DNA from: an uncultured Pseudomonas sp.
Lineage (GTDB): Bacteria > Pseudomonadota > Gammaproteobacteria > Pseudomonadales > Pseudomonadaceae
Assembly: GCA_943912755.1 (NCBI GenBank)
Contig: CALTWF010000007.1
Location: forward strand, 32,225 to 96,224
Reading direction: 5' to 3'
DNA: 64,000 bases
Below the pieces are notes generated by a model. That model was given only the letters and a program-made list of their open reading frames with translations, ran no database searches and was not told the DNA's origin. Positions 42,393 through 51,487 of this stretch are shown here, in pieces. The translations under genes and the position numbers were made by a program. Position 1 is the stretch's first letter; each line of letters begins with the position of its first letter.

Positions 42393-43610
42393 ATGCAAAC
42401 CCATCTGAGCGAACAGGCCAAAAACCTGCCCCGCGCCGCCGAAGCCGAACGCATCCTGCGCTCCTGCGTGCATTGCGGCTTCTGCACCGCAACCTGCCCC
42501 ACCTACCAGTTGCTCGGCGACGAGCTGGACGGCCCGCGCGGGCGCATCTACCTGATCAAGCAGGTGCTGGAAGGCCAGGACGTCACCGCCAGCACCCGCG
42601 AACACCTGGACCGCTGCCTGTCCTGCCGCAACTGCGAGACCACCTGCCCGTCCGGGGTGCAGTACCACAACCTGCTGGATATCGGCCGTGCGGTCGTCGA
42701 AGAGCAGGTGCCGCGCGGGCTGGGCGAACGCCTGCTGCGCCAGGGGCTGCGCGCCGTGGTGCCGAACCCCACGCTGTTCAAGGCCCTGAGCCGTACCGGC
42801 CAGGTGTTCCGCCCGCTGCTGCCGGAAAGCCTCAAAGCCAAGCTGCCGCGTCATCCGCTGCCGGCCAAGGCGCGTCCGGTCAACCAGCATGCGCGCAAGG
42901 TGCTGATGCTGGAGGGCTGCGTACAGCCGGCGCTGTCGCCCAATACCAATGCCGCGGCGGCGCGGGTGCTGGATCGCCTCGGGATCTCGCTGGTCAGCGC
43001 ACGGGAAGCCGGTTGCTGCGGCGCCGTCGACTACCACCTGAATGCCCAGGAACAGGGCCTGCAACGGGCACGACGCAATATCGACGCCTGGTGGCCGGCA
43101 ATCGAGGCCGGGGCCGAGGCGATCGTGCAGACCGCCAGCGGCTGCGGCGCCTTCGTCCGTGACTACGGGCACTTGCTGGAGCACGACCCGGCCTATGCCG
43201 CCAGGGCCGCGCGGGTCAGCGCACTGAGCCGCGACCTGGCCGAAGTGCTGGGCGCCGAGCCGTTGGAACAGCTGGGCATCCACGCCGAACGGCGCCTGGC
43301 CTTCCATTGCCCCTGCACCCTGCAGCACGCCCTGAAACTGGGTGGCGCGGTGGAAGCCATCCTCCAGCGCCTGGGCTTCAGCCTGACTGCGGTCAGCGAC
43401 GGGCACCTGTGCTGCGGCTCGGCCGGCACCTACTCGCTGACCCAGCCGGAGCTGTCCCGGCGCCTGCGCGACAACCGCCTGAATGCCCTGGAAGCCGGCA
43501 ACCCGGAAGTCATAGTCACCGCCAATATCGGCTGCCAGACCCACCTCGACGGCGCCGGGCGCACGCCGGTGCGGCACTGGATCGAACTGGTGGAAGAGGC
43601 CTTGGTGTAA
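42393..43610 (+). CDS. glcF: Glycolate oxidase iron-sulfur subunit GlcF
   Basis: 405 residues. Two 4Fe-4S motifs, CVHCGFCTATCPTYQ and CLSCRNCETTCPSGV, then two CCG-type cysteine domains (GCCGAVDYHL; LCCGSAGTYSL). It passes electrons from the flavin subunits to the quinone pool. Length and order match known glcDEF operons. Confidence 0.96.
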   Translation: MQTHLSEQAKNLPRAAEAERILRSCVHCGFCTATCPTYQLLGDELDGPRGRIYLIKQVLEGQDVTASTREHLDRCLSCRNCETTCPSGVQYHNLLDIGRAVVEEQVPRGLGERLLRQGLRAVVPNPTLFKALSRTGQVFRPLLPESLKAKLPRHPLPAKARPVNQHARKVLMLEGCVQPALSPNTNAAAARVLDRLGISLVSAREAGCCGAVDYHLNAQEQGLQRARRNIDAWWPAIEAGAEAIVQTASGCGAFVRDYGHLLEHDPAYAARAARVSALSRDLAEVLGAEPLEQLGIHAERRLAFHCPCTLQHALKLGGAVEAILQRLGFSLTAVSDGHLCCGSAGTYSLTQPELSRRLRDNRLNALEAGNPEVIVTANIGCQTHLDGAGRTPVRHWIELVEEALV

Positions 43611-43652
43611 CACACGCGGCGCCGCCAACACATTCAAGAAAAGGAGAACCCC

Positions 43653-44051
43653 ATGCAAAGCAAAGCCGTGCTGGAACACAGCGACATCTCCCGCCTCCTC
43701 GCCGCCGCCCGCGAGGAAGCCCAACGCAATCAATGGAAGGTGAGCATCGCCATCGTCGATGACGGCGGCCATCCGCTGGCCCTGGAACGCCTCGATGGCA
43801 GTGCGCCGATCAGCGCCTATATCGCCACGGAAAAGGCCCGCTCCGCAGCCCTCGGCCGACGCGAAACCAAGGGCTACGAAGAGATGGTCAACGGCGGGCG
43901 CACGGCCTTTCTCAGCGCGCCGCTGCTGACCTCGCTGGAGGGCGGTGTACCGGTGATCGTCGAAGGCCAGGTGGTCGGCGCCGTGGGAGTGTCCGGCGTC
44001 AGGTCGGACCAGGATGCCCAGGTCGCGGCCGCAGCTGTCGCCGGGCTTTGA
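43653..44051 (+). CDS. glcG: GlcG/HbpS-family protein
   Basis: 132 residues, whole-length GlcG (DUF336/HbpS-like) domain: AQRNQWKVSIAIVDDGGHPL, AYIATEKARSAA and the Gly-rich end EGQVVGAVGVSG. The precise role of GlcG is unsettled, but it commonly ends glcDEFG operons. AAAGGAGA precedes the ATG. Followed by REP sequence. Confidence 0.92.
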   Translation: MQSKAVLEHSDISRLLAAAREEAQRNQWKVSIAIVDDGGHPLALERLDGSAPISAYIATEKARSAALGRRETKGYEEMVNGGRTAFLSAPLLTSLEGGVPVIVEGQVVGAVGVSGVRSDQDAQVAAAAVAGL

Positions 44052-44062
44052 ACCGATCAATT

Positions 44063-44139
44063 GTTCTGGCAAGCCAGCTCCCACAGGGGTTTGTGAACAC
44101 CGACCCTGGACTGCCGGCTTGCCGGCGATGAGGCCCTAA
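44063..44139. repeat. REP/BIME pair
   Basis: CTGGCAAGCCAGCTCCCAC and CTGCCGGCTTGCCGGCGATG, two REP-like units between the convergent glcG and TreS-like genes. Confidence 0.75.
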
Positions 44140-44145
44140 CGATCG

Positions 44146-46212
44146 CTACAGATGCCCACTGCTACTGACAATCCGCAACGACAACGCCTCATACGGGTCC
44201 AGGTTGATCAGCAACCGCCCATCCTCGCGCAGATCGCCCTCCAGCGTCTCGCCGAGCATGTCCACCACCGGCCCCGGAGTGAAACCCTCCAGCACGATCT
44301 CCTCGGCGATCGCCTCGCTGCCGAAATTCAGCGCGGTCAGCTGGGTGCCCTTGCCCGCCGGCAGTTCATGGACCATCACCAGCAGGCCGGGGCTTTGCAC
44401 CTCGGGTACCAGCACCTGGCGGCTGCTGGCGATACCGTAGGCCTGGCGCACCGCGAGCACCTTCTTCACCTGGCTGGCGAACGAGTCCGGCCGCTGCAAC
44501 TGGCTGGACAGGCTGCCGTACAGCGAGCGGGCCCGGGGCAGGCCGCGCAGCGAGCTATCGGCCTGCGGCGCCAGGTCCGCCAGGTCGTAACCGCCGCGGT
44601 GGATCCAGCGGGTATCACCGTCGCCCATGCGCTCGGCCACCTGCCCGGCCTCCAGCGGCAATGCGCCGACCAGATCCCAGCCGGACAAGGCCACCACCCC
44701 CGGCTGCAGGGCGTTGTAGATCACCAGTAGCAGGTGGATCTTCTGGATCAGCGCCAGCTCCTCGGCGCTGATCTCGCCCAGGTCACGGATGCCCAGCGCC
44801 GCGGTGATGATGCTGACCGTGGTGCAGGACACGCCATTGGTGACGAAACGCAGGTTGTACGGCGCGTGCTCGCCAGACAGCCTCTCGTACATTTCCTCGC
44901 GGATATGCTCGCGCAGGATGCTGCCGGGGAAGGTCTGGCCCTTGTACAGATACATGTCGTTGGCATGCAGGGTCCAGAAATGCACGAGTTCGAGGGTCAG
45001 CTCGTCATGGTTCTGCAGGGCGTGGATCAGCGACGCCGGGTCGATGCCGAAGCGCTGCATCTCGCCGAGCATCAGGCGCAGGAAGCTGGTATCGCCGGTG
45101 AGCAGCGCGTGCTGGTAGGCCGGGCGGGTGATGAAGTCATAGGACAGATCGGCGCCGCCCCGGGACATCTGCGCGATATCGTCGAGGGTCAGGTTGAGCT
45201 CCTGGAAACTGAAGCCGCCGGCCTTGCGGATCATGCCGCCAAGGATCTGGTTGCCGGTCAGCGACAGCGGGTGGCTTTCCGACCAGGCGCTGTCGTTGGC
45301 GCGGATCTCGACGCCGAGAAAGCCATTGGCATCCAGGCGCAGGCCACGCGCGCCAAGGCAGTCGAGGGCATGCAGGGCATCGCCGATGATCAATTGCTGG
45401 GCGGCGAACGTCGGGTCGAGCCAGTTCAAAGACGGCTGGCCCTCCTTGAAGTAATGCAGGTAGACCCAGCGCCGGGTCTTGCCATCGACGCCCGCCACCG
45501 GCGGCGTGGCGCTCCAGTCGGTCTCCTTGACCCCGGGCTCGAAGAAGATCACCCGCTGCAACTGGCCGACGATGTACTGGCGCTGCTTGAGCTCGTCGCA
45601 CTGCGCCGGGCTCAGGTTGACCGCATCGCGGCCGGCGGGCACCTCCGGCAACAGCGGCCAGTCCTCCTCGCGGATCTCGACCATGTGGTAGATCCCCGGG
45701 TACTGCCCGTGGGCCATCTCGGCCAGGCGGAAATCGGCGCCCTTGCCGGTGTGCGAAGGAATCAGGTCGTCGATGGTCACGGCGTTGTGCGCAGCGGCCA
45801 TGCGGCTCAGGTGCACCTGTTGCGGCTCGGTGCCGTAGAGCGGGTCGATATCGAAGCTGATGCGGTCGAAGTTGCCGTCGACGCTGGGGGTGAACCGGCG
45901 CCCGCTGATACCGCCAGAACGCTTGATCGGCCCGGTATGGATGCCCTGCACGCCCAGTTCCGACAGGCCCTTCCACAGGCTCTCGGCGCCCAGGGCGTCG
46001 AGCACCGAGCTGTCCTCGGCGGCGATGATGGAATCCGGGTAGACCGTCAGCCACACCGAAGCGATCTCGATGGCCCGCCGCGGGCGCGCCTCGGCGTAGG
46101 GGTTCATCCATAGCCGGGACTGGCCGGCATAGCTCCTGGCCCGGTCCTGGGCCGCCTTGAGCATGGATTGCGCCACCAGCCATTCCACGTAGTCGCCTTT
46201 TGCTGCGGTCAT
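44146..46212 (-). CDS. treS: GH13 alpha-glucosyl enzyme, trehalose synthase (TreS)-like
   Basis: 688 residues of the alpha-amylase superfamily. The nucleophile Asp is in GARGLRLDANGFLG (conserved region II) and ALQNHDELT carries region IV (NHDE). The opening WMNPYAEARPRRAIEIASVW differs from common actinobacterial TreS, but similar ~690-residue Pseudomonas proteins are named trehalose synthase (maltose to trehalose). Start at ATG 46212 with AAAGGAGG at 5 bases. It stands alone, away from other trehalose/glycogen genes in this window, so the function is less secure than the family. Confidence 0.75.
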   Translation of the reverse strand: MTAAKGDYVEWLVAQSMLKAAQDRARSYAGQSRLWMNPYAEARPRRAIEIASVWLTVYPDSIIAAEDSSVLDALGAESLWKGLSELGVQGIHTGPIKRSGGISGRRFTPSVDGNFDRISFDIDPLYGTEPQQVHLSRMAAAHNAVTIDDLIPSHTGKGADFRLAEMAHGQYPGIYHMVEIREEDWPLLPEVPAGRDAVNLSPAQCDELKQRQYIVGQLQRVIFFEPGVKETDWSATPPVAGVDGKTRRWVYLHYFKEGQPSLNWLDPTFAAQQLIIGDALHALDCLGARGLRLDANGFLGVEIRANDSAWSESHPLSLTGNQILGGMIRKAGGFSFQELNLTLDDIAQMSRGGADLSYDFITRPAYQHALLTGDTSFLRLMLGEMQRFGIDPASLIHALQNHDELTLELVHFWTLHANDMYLYKGQTFPGSILREHIREEMYERLSGEHAPYNLRFVTNGVSCTTVSIITAALGIRDLGEISAEELALIQKIHLLLVIYNALQPGVVALSGWDLVGALPLEAGQVAERMGDGDTRWIHRGGYDLADLAPQADSSLRGLPRARSLYGSLSSQLQRPDSFASQVKKVLAVRQAYGIASSRQVLVPEVQSPGLLVMVHELPAGKGTQLTALNFGSEAIAEEIVLEGFTPGPVVDMLGETLEGDLREDGRLLINLDPYEALSLRIVSSSGHL

Positions 46213-46411
46213 TGCCACCTCCTTTCAAGCCGGGCTCGAGTCTTGTCGCTTCTAGCTCTGACGGTGGGCGAGGGCAAACGTTCGGGTTGTCGGGGGATGG
46301 GTTGTGGCTGGGAGGGGCATGTCGATGTTTCTCTAGCGCTCGATCTCAAGAACGCTACAAAGCTCAAGGCAAGCACCTTGTGGTCTTCATTAAATTCCCG
46401 AAACAGACACC

Positions 46412-47593
46412 TCAACAAAGCACGGCCGCCAACCGATCCAGCCCCGCGCGCAGGTCGCGCTTGAGGTCCTCCATGTCCTCCAGGCCGATCTGCAGCCTCA
46501 GCGCCAGCCCGTCCGGATTCCAGCAGGTGGCGGTGCGGTAGCTGGTGCAGTCGAACGGAATGATCAGACTCTCGAAGCCGCCCCAGGAATAACCCATGCC
46601 GAAGATGTCCAGGTTATCCAGCATATGGGCCAGGTTCTGCTTGCTGTAGCCGGGCTTGAGGATCACCGAGAACAGCCCGGTGGAGCCGGTGAAGTCGCGC
46701 TTCCAGATCTCATGCCCCGGACAGTCCGGGAAGGCTGGATGCAGGACCGTGGCGACCTCGGGTTGCGCGGCCATCCAGTGGGCCATCTCCAGCCCGCGGC
46801 GCTGTGCCTCCTCCAGGCGCAGGTGCAGGGTGCGCAGGCCGCGCAGGGCCAGGAAGCAGTCTTCCGCACCCGGCAGCATGGCCATGGAATCGTAGGTCTT
46901 GCGCAGTTCCGGCCAGGTTTCCGCATTCGCGGTGACCAGCCCCATCAGCAGGTCGGAATGCCCGCCGAGGTACTTGGTCCCCGCCTCCACCGCCAGGTCG
47001 CAGCCATGCTCGTGGGCGCGGAAGAACACCGGGGTGGCCCAGGTGTTGTCGAGGATGGTCTTGATTCCGCGGGCCTTCGCCACTGCGGTGATGGCCGGAA
47101 CGTCCTGCACTTCGAAGGTCTGCGAGCCAGGGGATTCGAGGAAGATGGTCGAGGTGTTGGGCTTGAGCAGTTCGACGATATCGGCCCCGACCAGCGGGTC
47201 GTAGTAGCTCACCTCGACACCGAATTTCTTCACCAGGTTGTCGCACAGCCTGCGGGTCGGCTGGTAGGTCGAATCGGGCATCAGCAGGTGGTCGCCACTT
47301 TTCAGCGTGGTGAACAGCGCCAGGGCCAGAGCGCCCAGTCCCGACGGCGAGATCACCGTGCCCGCCGCCCCGGACAGCTCGCTCCAGGCGTTCTCCAGGG
47401 CCTCGATGGTCGGCGTGCCCTTGGTCCCGTAGGTGTAGCGGCCACGGTTCGCCTCGAGGTCGGCCATGGTCTTGAACACCACGGTGGAGCCGCGGAACAC
47501 CGGCATATTGACGAAGCCGTGCTGCATGTCGTGGTCGCGACCCAGGCGGGTCAGTTGGGTAGCCAGGGAGAATGCTTTGTTCGATTCGGTCAT
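46412..47593 (-). CDS. metC: PLP-dependent trans-sulfuration enzyme, cystathionine beta-lyase-like
   Basis: 393 residues of the Cys/Met-metabolism PLP family. GRYTYGTKGTPTIEALENAW is the N-terminal family stretch, TILDNTWATPVFF holds the Asp that contacts the pyridine ring, and VEAGTKYLGGHSDLLMG the Schiff-base Lys. The YTYGTKGTPT variant and C-terminal MGYSWGGFESLI fit MetC. Start MTESNKAFSLATQL. Its upstream neighbour on the same strand is an AraC-type regulator, 58 bp away. Cystathionine cleavage to homocysteine is the likely reaction. Confidence 0.87.
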   Translation of the reverse strand: MTESNKAFSLATQLTRLGRDHDMQHGFVNMPVFRGSTVVFKTMADLEANRGRYTYGTKGTPTIEALENAWSELSGAAGTVISPSGLGALALALFTTLKSGDHLLMPDSTYQPTRRLCDNLVKKFGVEVSYYDPLVGADIVELLKPNTSTIFLESPGSQTFEVQDVPAITAVAKARGIKTILDNTWATPVFFRAHEHGCDLAVEAGTKYLGGHSDLLMGLVTANAETWPELRKTYDSMAMLPGAEDCFLALRGLRTLHLRLEEAQRRGLEMAHWMAAQPEVATVLHPAFPDCPGHEIWKRDFTGSTGLFSVILKPGYSKQNLAHMLDNLDIFGMGYSWGGFESLIIPFDCTSYRTATCWNPDGLALRLQIGLEDMEDLKRDLRAGLDRLAAVLC

Positions 47594-47651
47594 CGCGGGC
47601 CCGCTGCGGTGGGTGAAGGCAGGCCCACAGCCTATGCCGCGTACCGGCCGA

Positions 47652-48557
47652 TCACAACCCGGCCCGGTGCAGCGCCAGCTCGTCCCCGGCATTGCGGGCG
47701 AACTGGCGCTTGTACTCGCGGCTGAACTGCGAACTGCTCTGGTAACCCACCCGATGCGCCACCTGGGCCACGCCCAGTCCCTCGCCGATCAGCATCTGCT
47801 GAGCCTTGAGCAGGCGCAGGCGCTTGAGGTACTGGATCGGCGAGAGCAGCGTGGTGCGCTTGAAGTGTTCATGGAAGGCCGAGGCGCTCATGTTCGCCCG
47901 CCCCGCCAGGTCATCGATGCTCAGCGGCTGGTCGTAGTGATCGCGCAGAAACGCCAGCGCCGAACCGATCCGGGCGAAGTGCCCCTGCTGCTCGACCAGC
48001 GCACGCAGGGCGCCGGACTGCGGGCCGTTGAGCGCGGCGAAGTACACCTCGCGCACTCGCGCCGCGCCCATCACCCGGGCGTCCTCGTCCCGTTGCAGGC
48101 ATTCCAGCAAGCGCGCCAGCGCCGTTTCCAGCGCTGCATCCAGGGGCGCCGAACTCATGGATTCCGGGGTCTGCGCGCGGAGCATGCCGGCAGGCAGCGG
48201 ATCCATGGCCTGGACCATTTCGCTCAGCACTAGCGGATCGAGGGCCACGGCCACGCCATACAACGGCTCGGCCTCGCTGGCGAAGGTTTCGCACATGAAC
48301 GGCACCGACAGCGCCTGCACCAGGTACTGCCCGGCGCCGTAGTCGAGGGTACGCTCGCCGAGCCGCGCCAGCTTGCGTCCCTGGGCCAGGATCATCAGGC
48401 TCGGCTCGTAGATCTGCGGGCTGCTGGCCATGTAGCTGGACCACGACAGCACCTCCACCTCGGCCAGGCGGGTGCCGACGAAGCCGGGCCGGGTGGCCAG
48501 CGGGCGGATCAGGTTGCACAGGTTTTCAAGGCCGGGAACGGGCATCGGGGCGGACAT
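47652..48557 (-). CDS. AraC-family transcriptional regulator
   Basis: 301 residues. N-terminal AraC_N-type cupin-like domain (PQIYEPSLMILAQGRKLARL, LSVPFMCETFASEAEPLYG) and C-terminal double HTH (LSIDDLAGRANMSASAFHEHF; GVAQVAHRVGYQSSSQFSREY). This N-terminal type is common beside short-chain or zinc alcohol dehydrogenases, and here the gene is divergent from one. Confidence 0.92.
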   Translation of the reverse strand: MSAPMPVPGLENLCNLIRPLATRPGFVGTRLAEVEVLSWSSYMASSPQIYEPSLMILAQGRKLARLGERTLDYGAGQYLVQALSVPFMCETFASEAEPLYGVAVALDPLVLSEMVQAMDPLPAGMLRAQTPESMSSAPLDAALETALARLLECLQRDEDARVMGAARVREVYFAALNGPQSGALRALVEQQGHFARIGSALAFLRDHYDQPLSIDDLAGRANMSASAFHEHFKRTTLLSPIQYLKRLRLLKAQQMLIGEGLGVAQVAHRVGYQSSSQFSREYKRQFARNAGDELALHRAGL

Positions 48558-48722
48558 GCTGAATCGCTACAGTGGACGGGTGGGCAATGATCCCAGATTT
48601 CACCGTGCAATGAGCAGCGCTGGAGGAATAGGCACGACAAACGGAGGAATGCTCATCGGCAGGCAGCGCCGCCGCGCGTAGAGTGCGCCGCCCTCGCACT
48701 TCGCAAAATGAGAGCCCTCACG

Positions 48723-49781
48723 ATGTACAAAGCCATTGGCTATGCCGCCCAGTCGTCCACCGCCCCGCTCACGCCGATGCACTTCGAACGCCGCGCACCG
48801 CGGGCCGACGATGTGGTCATCGACATCCTCTACTGCGGCGTGTGCCACTCCGATATCCACCAGGCGCGCAATGAATGGGGCATCGCCGTGTACCCGCTGA
48901 TGCCCGGCCACGAGATCATCGGCCGGGTCAGCGCGGTCGGCAGCCAGGCCGGCAAGTACCAGGTGGGCGACCTGGTCGGCGTCGGCTGCATGGTCGACTC
49001 CTGCCGCCACTGCGAAGCCTGCCGGGCCGATCTCGAACAGTACTGCGCGGAAGGCCCGACCATGACCTACACCACCCCGGACCGGGTGGACGGCAGCTAC
49101 ACCCTGGGCGGCTACTCCGACCGCATCGTGGTCAGCGAAGCCTTCGTCGTGCGCATTCCCGACGGCATGGACCTGCCCAGCGCGGCACCGATCCTCTGCG
49201 CCGGCATCACCACCTACTCGCCGCTGCGCCACCATGGCGTCGGCCCGGGGCACAAGGTGGGCATCCTCGGCATGGGCGGCCTGGGCCATATGGGCATCAA
49301 GCTGGCCAAGGCCATGGGCGCCGAAGTCACCCTGTTCACCCGCTCCGCCAGCAAGGCGGCGGAAGCCCGCAGCCAGGGCGCCGACCATGTGATCGTGTCC
49401 ACCGATCCCGAGCAGATGGCCGCCGCAGCGGACCGTTTCGACTTCCTGCTCGACACCATCCCGGTACAGCACGATCTCAACCCTTACCTGCAAACCCTCA
49501 AGTTCAACGGCGTGCATATCCTCGTCGGGTTGATCGAGCCGATCGAACCGGCGGTGAACGCGACCCACCTGGTGCTCAAGCGCCGGGTCATCGCCGGCTC
49601 CCTGATCGGTGGCATCGCCGAGACCCAGGAAGTGCTGGATTTCTGTGCCGAGCACGATATCCGCTGCGATATCGAGATGCTGGATATCCGCAATATCAAT
49701 GAGGCCTACGAGCGGATGATCGCGGGGGATGTGAAGTACCGCTTCGTGATCGATATGGCGACCTTGCAGGCGGATCGCTAA
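48723..49781 (+). CDS. Zinc-dependent NAD(P) alcohol dehydrogenase (YahK/cinnamyl-type)
   Basis: 352 residues. Catalytic zinc ligands in CGVCHSDIHQ and GHEIIGRV, structural zinc in CRHCEACRADLEQYC, Rossmann segment GILGMGGLGHMGIKLAKAMG. The order and spacing fit the YahK/CAD branch, which reduces diverse aldehydes with NADPH. I start at MYKAIGYAAQ; an ATG 15 bp earlier is in frame. Divergent from an AraC regulator, which probably activates it. Confidence 0.92.
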   Translation: MYKAIGYAAQSSTAPLTPMHFERRAPRADDVVIDILYCGVCHSDIHQARNEWGIAVYPLMPGHEIIGRVSAVGSQAGKYQVGDLVGVGCMVDSCRHCEACRADLEQYCAEGPTMTYTTPDRVDGSYTLGGYSDRIVVSEAFVVRIPDGMDLPSAAPILCAGITTYSPLRHHGVGPGHKVGILGMGGLGHMGIKLAKAMGAEVTLFTRSASKAAEARSQGADHVIVSTDPEQMAAAADRFDFLLDTIPVQHDLNPYLQTLKFNGVHILVGLIEPIEPAVNATHLVLKRRVIAGSLIGGIAETQEVLDFCAEHDIRCDIEMLDIRNINEAYERMIAGDVKYRFVIDMATLQADR

Positions 49782-49789
49782 CCGGATTC

Positions 49790-49812
49790 TTGGGGCTGCA
49801 AAGCAGCCCCAA
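49790..49812. terminator. Bidirectional hairpin terminator
   Basis: Perfect 10-bp stem TTGGGGCTGC / GCAGCCCCAA with a 3-base loop (AAA), between the convergent alcohol dehydrogenase and GntR genes, 8 bp after the first stop and 3 bp before the other. The A/T bases at the stem ends give short T-runs in both directions. Confidence 0.75.
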
Positions 49813-49815
49813 AGT

Positions 49816-50508
49816 TCACTGCCCCGTGTCAGCCAGCGAGCGCTGCGCCTGCACCAGGCCATTGACCAGGTGCAGACGCATGGCCGCACGCGCGCCGTCG
49901 GCGTCCTTGCGGCTGATCGAGGCGAAGATCTGCTCGCGCTCGCGCAGCCAGCGCTGGCGGTCATCGAATGGCAGCTCCTGCAACAGGCTATTGCCCAGGT
50001 GGCTCATGGCATCGATGAAGAAGCTGTTGCCGGTGCACAGGGCAATCTGCAGGTCAAAGGCAAAATCGATGCGCACCCCGTCCTCGGCACCTGGCGCGCG
50101 GGAGGCCGCTTCGTCGAGCGCCCCGCGCATCGCCTGCAACTGCTCGGCGCCGGCCCGCTGCGCGGCGATGGCGGCAGCTTCCACTTCCAGGCTCAGGCGC
50201 AGTTCGGCGATCGCCACGGCATCGCCGGCACTGCCGGTTTGCGCCGCACTGTCCTCGACCTCCCCCGGACGCACCGCATCGACGACGAAGGTGCCGATAC
50301 CGCGCCGGGTTTCCACCAGGCCTTCCGCCTGCAACTGCGACAAGGCCTCGCGCACCGTGGTGCGGCTGACGCCATGGGCCTCGGTGAGCGCCTGTTCGGT
50401 CGGCAACTTGCTGCCCGCCGGCCATTCGCCGGAGTGGATCTTCTGCGACAGCTCGAGCACCAGGCGCTGGGCCAGGCTCGGGCGTCGGGCAGGGGAAGCA
50501 GGTTGCAT
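49816..50508 (-). CDS. GntR/FCD-family regulator (A)
   Basis: 230 residues. HTH: LSQKIHSGEWPAGSKLPTEQ, EAHGVSRTTVREALSQLQ, wing GLVETRRGIGTFVVD. C-terminal FCD domain with RLSLEVEAAAIAAQRA and DFAFDLQIALCTGNSFFID. It resembles its divergent neighbour throughout, suggesting an old duplication. The target is unknown; it may compete with, or replace, the other at the uronate genes. Confidence 0.88.
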   Translation of the reverse strand: MQPASPARRPSLAQRLVLELSQKIHSGEWPAGSKLPTEQALTEAHGVSRTTVREALSQLQAEGLVETRRGIGTFVVDAVRPGEVEDSAAQTGSAGDAVAIAELRLSLEVEAAAIAAQRAGAEQLQAMRGALDEAASRAPGAEDGVRIDFAFDLQIALCTGNSFFIDAMSHLGNSLLQELPFDDRQRWLREREQIFASISRKDADGARAAMRLHLVNGLVQAQRSLADTGQ

Positions 50509-50606
50509 GGCGAGGGGTCCCTCGAAGTCAAAGATGATGGCAGTATACCGGCAGCCTCCCGGCGAAACGCACTATAATGCCGGCCAATTCGAACAAGAGC
50601 GTGCCC

Positions 50607-51350
50607 ATGCCGGATTTCATCGCCCTCGCCTCCCAGCAACCCCGCCGCCTCGCCGAAGCCCTGGTCGAGCGCTTTGCCCAACGCATGCGCAACGGCGAAT
50701 TGCAGCGTGGCGAAAAGCTGCCGACCGAAGCCAGCATCATGGACAGCGAAGGCGTCAGCCGCGCGGTGGTGCGCGAGGCGCTGTCGCGCATGCAGGCGGC
50801 GGGCCTGGTGGAAACCCGCCATGGCGTCGGCACCTTCGTGCTCGACATGCCGGCGCCGGAGGGCTTCAACGTCGGCCCGGCGACCATCGGCCTGCTTTCC
50901 GACGTTCTCGACCTGCTGGAGTTCCGCCTGAGCCTGGAAGTGCAGGCCGCCGGCATGGCCGCCGAACGCGCCACGCCGCAGGCCCTGGCAGAGCTGGAGC
51001 AGGCCTTGCAGGCGCTGCTGCAGGGCCCGGAAAAATCCGGCAGCACCACCAATGCCGACTTCCAGTTCCACCTGAAGATCGCCAAGGCCTCGGGCAACCG
51101 CTACCTGATCGACATCATGAAGAACCTCGGCACCAAGATGATCCCGCGCACCCGGATGAACTCCGCCTACACCGGGCAGAGCAACCGCAGCACCTACCTG
51201 GCGGGGATCAACGTCGAGCACCAGCAGATCTTCGACGCCATCGCCAGCCGCCAGGTGGACGCGGCGCGTGCGGCGATGTTCATGCACCTGAACAACAGCC
51301 GCATGCGCCTGCGCGAGGCGCAGAAGCTGCAGGCGTTCTATAGCGAGTAA
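50607..51350 (+). CDS. GntR/FCD-family regulator (B), near the pectin/uronate block
   Basis: 247 residues. HTH QRMRNGELQRGEKLPTEASI, EGVSRAVVREALSRMQ, wing GLVETRHGVGTFVLD; FCD domain with LEFRLSLEVQAAGMAAERA and DFQFHLKIAKASGNRYLID. Such FCD regulators often answer sugar acids. It is the regulator nearest to the polygalacturonase and uronate genes, so a role there is plausible. Start at MPDFIALASQ with AAGAG upstream; a TATAAT lies at 50573-50578. Confidence 0.88.
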   Translation: MPDFIALASQQPRRLAEALVERFAQRMRNGELQRGEKLPTEASIMDSEGVSRAVVREALSRMQAAGLVETRHGVGTFVLDMPAPEGFNVGPATIGLLSDVLDLLEFRLSLEVQAAGMAAERATPQALAELEQALQALLQGPEKSGSTTNADFQFHLKIAKASGNRYLIDIMKNLGTKMIPRTRMNSAYTGQSNRSTYLAGINVEHQQIFDAIASRQVDAARAAMFMHLNNSRMRLREAQKLQAFYSE

Positions 51351-51380
51351 ACAACTTCATCACAGACAGTCACAGAGTCT

Positions 51381-51450
51381 GTGGGAGCGGGTTCACCCGC
51401 GATGGCGGTAGTGGACTCACCGACGTCATCGCGGGTGAACCCGCTCCCAC
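51381..51450. repeat. REP/BIME palindrome
   Basis: 70 bp: GTGGGAGCGGGTTCACCCGC and its complement, with a spacer that closely matches the BIME at 19713-19784. It lies between the convergent GntR (B) and polygalacturonase genes. Confidence 0.85.
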
Positions 51451-51487
51451 AGGGTCATTGACCGACCACAAGGACCGAGCACAGCCC

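Noticed and set aside
46219..46411. Possible small gene between the TreS-like and MetC-like genes
   Set aside because: Several overlapping short frames with stop codons and no convincing start; likely just the promoter and leader of the TreS-like gene.
19713..51450. Repeated palindromes considered as a CRISPR-like array
   Set aside because: Units are scattered singly or in inverted pairs in intergenic gaps, without regular spacers or cas genes; they are REP/BIME elements.
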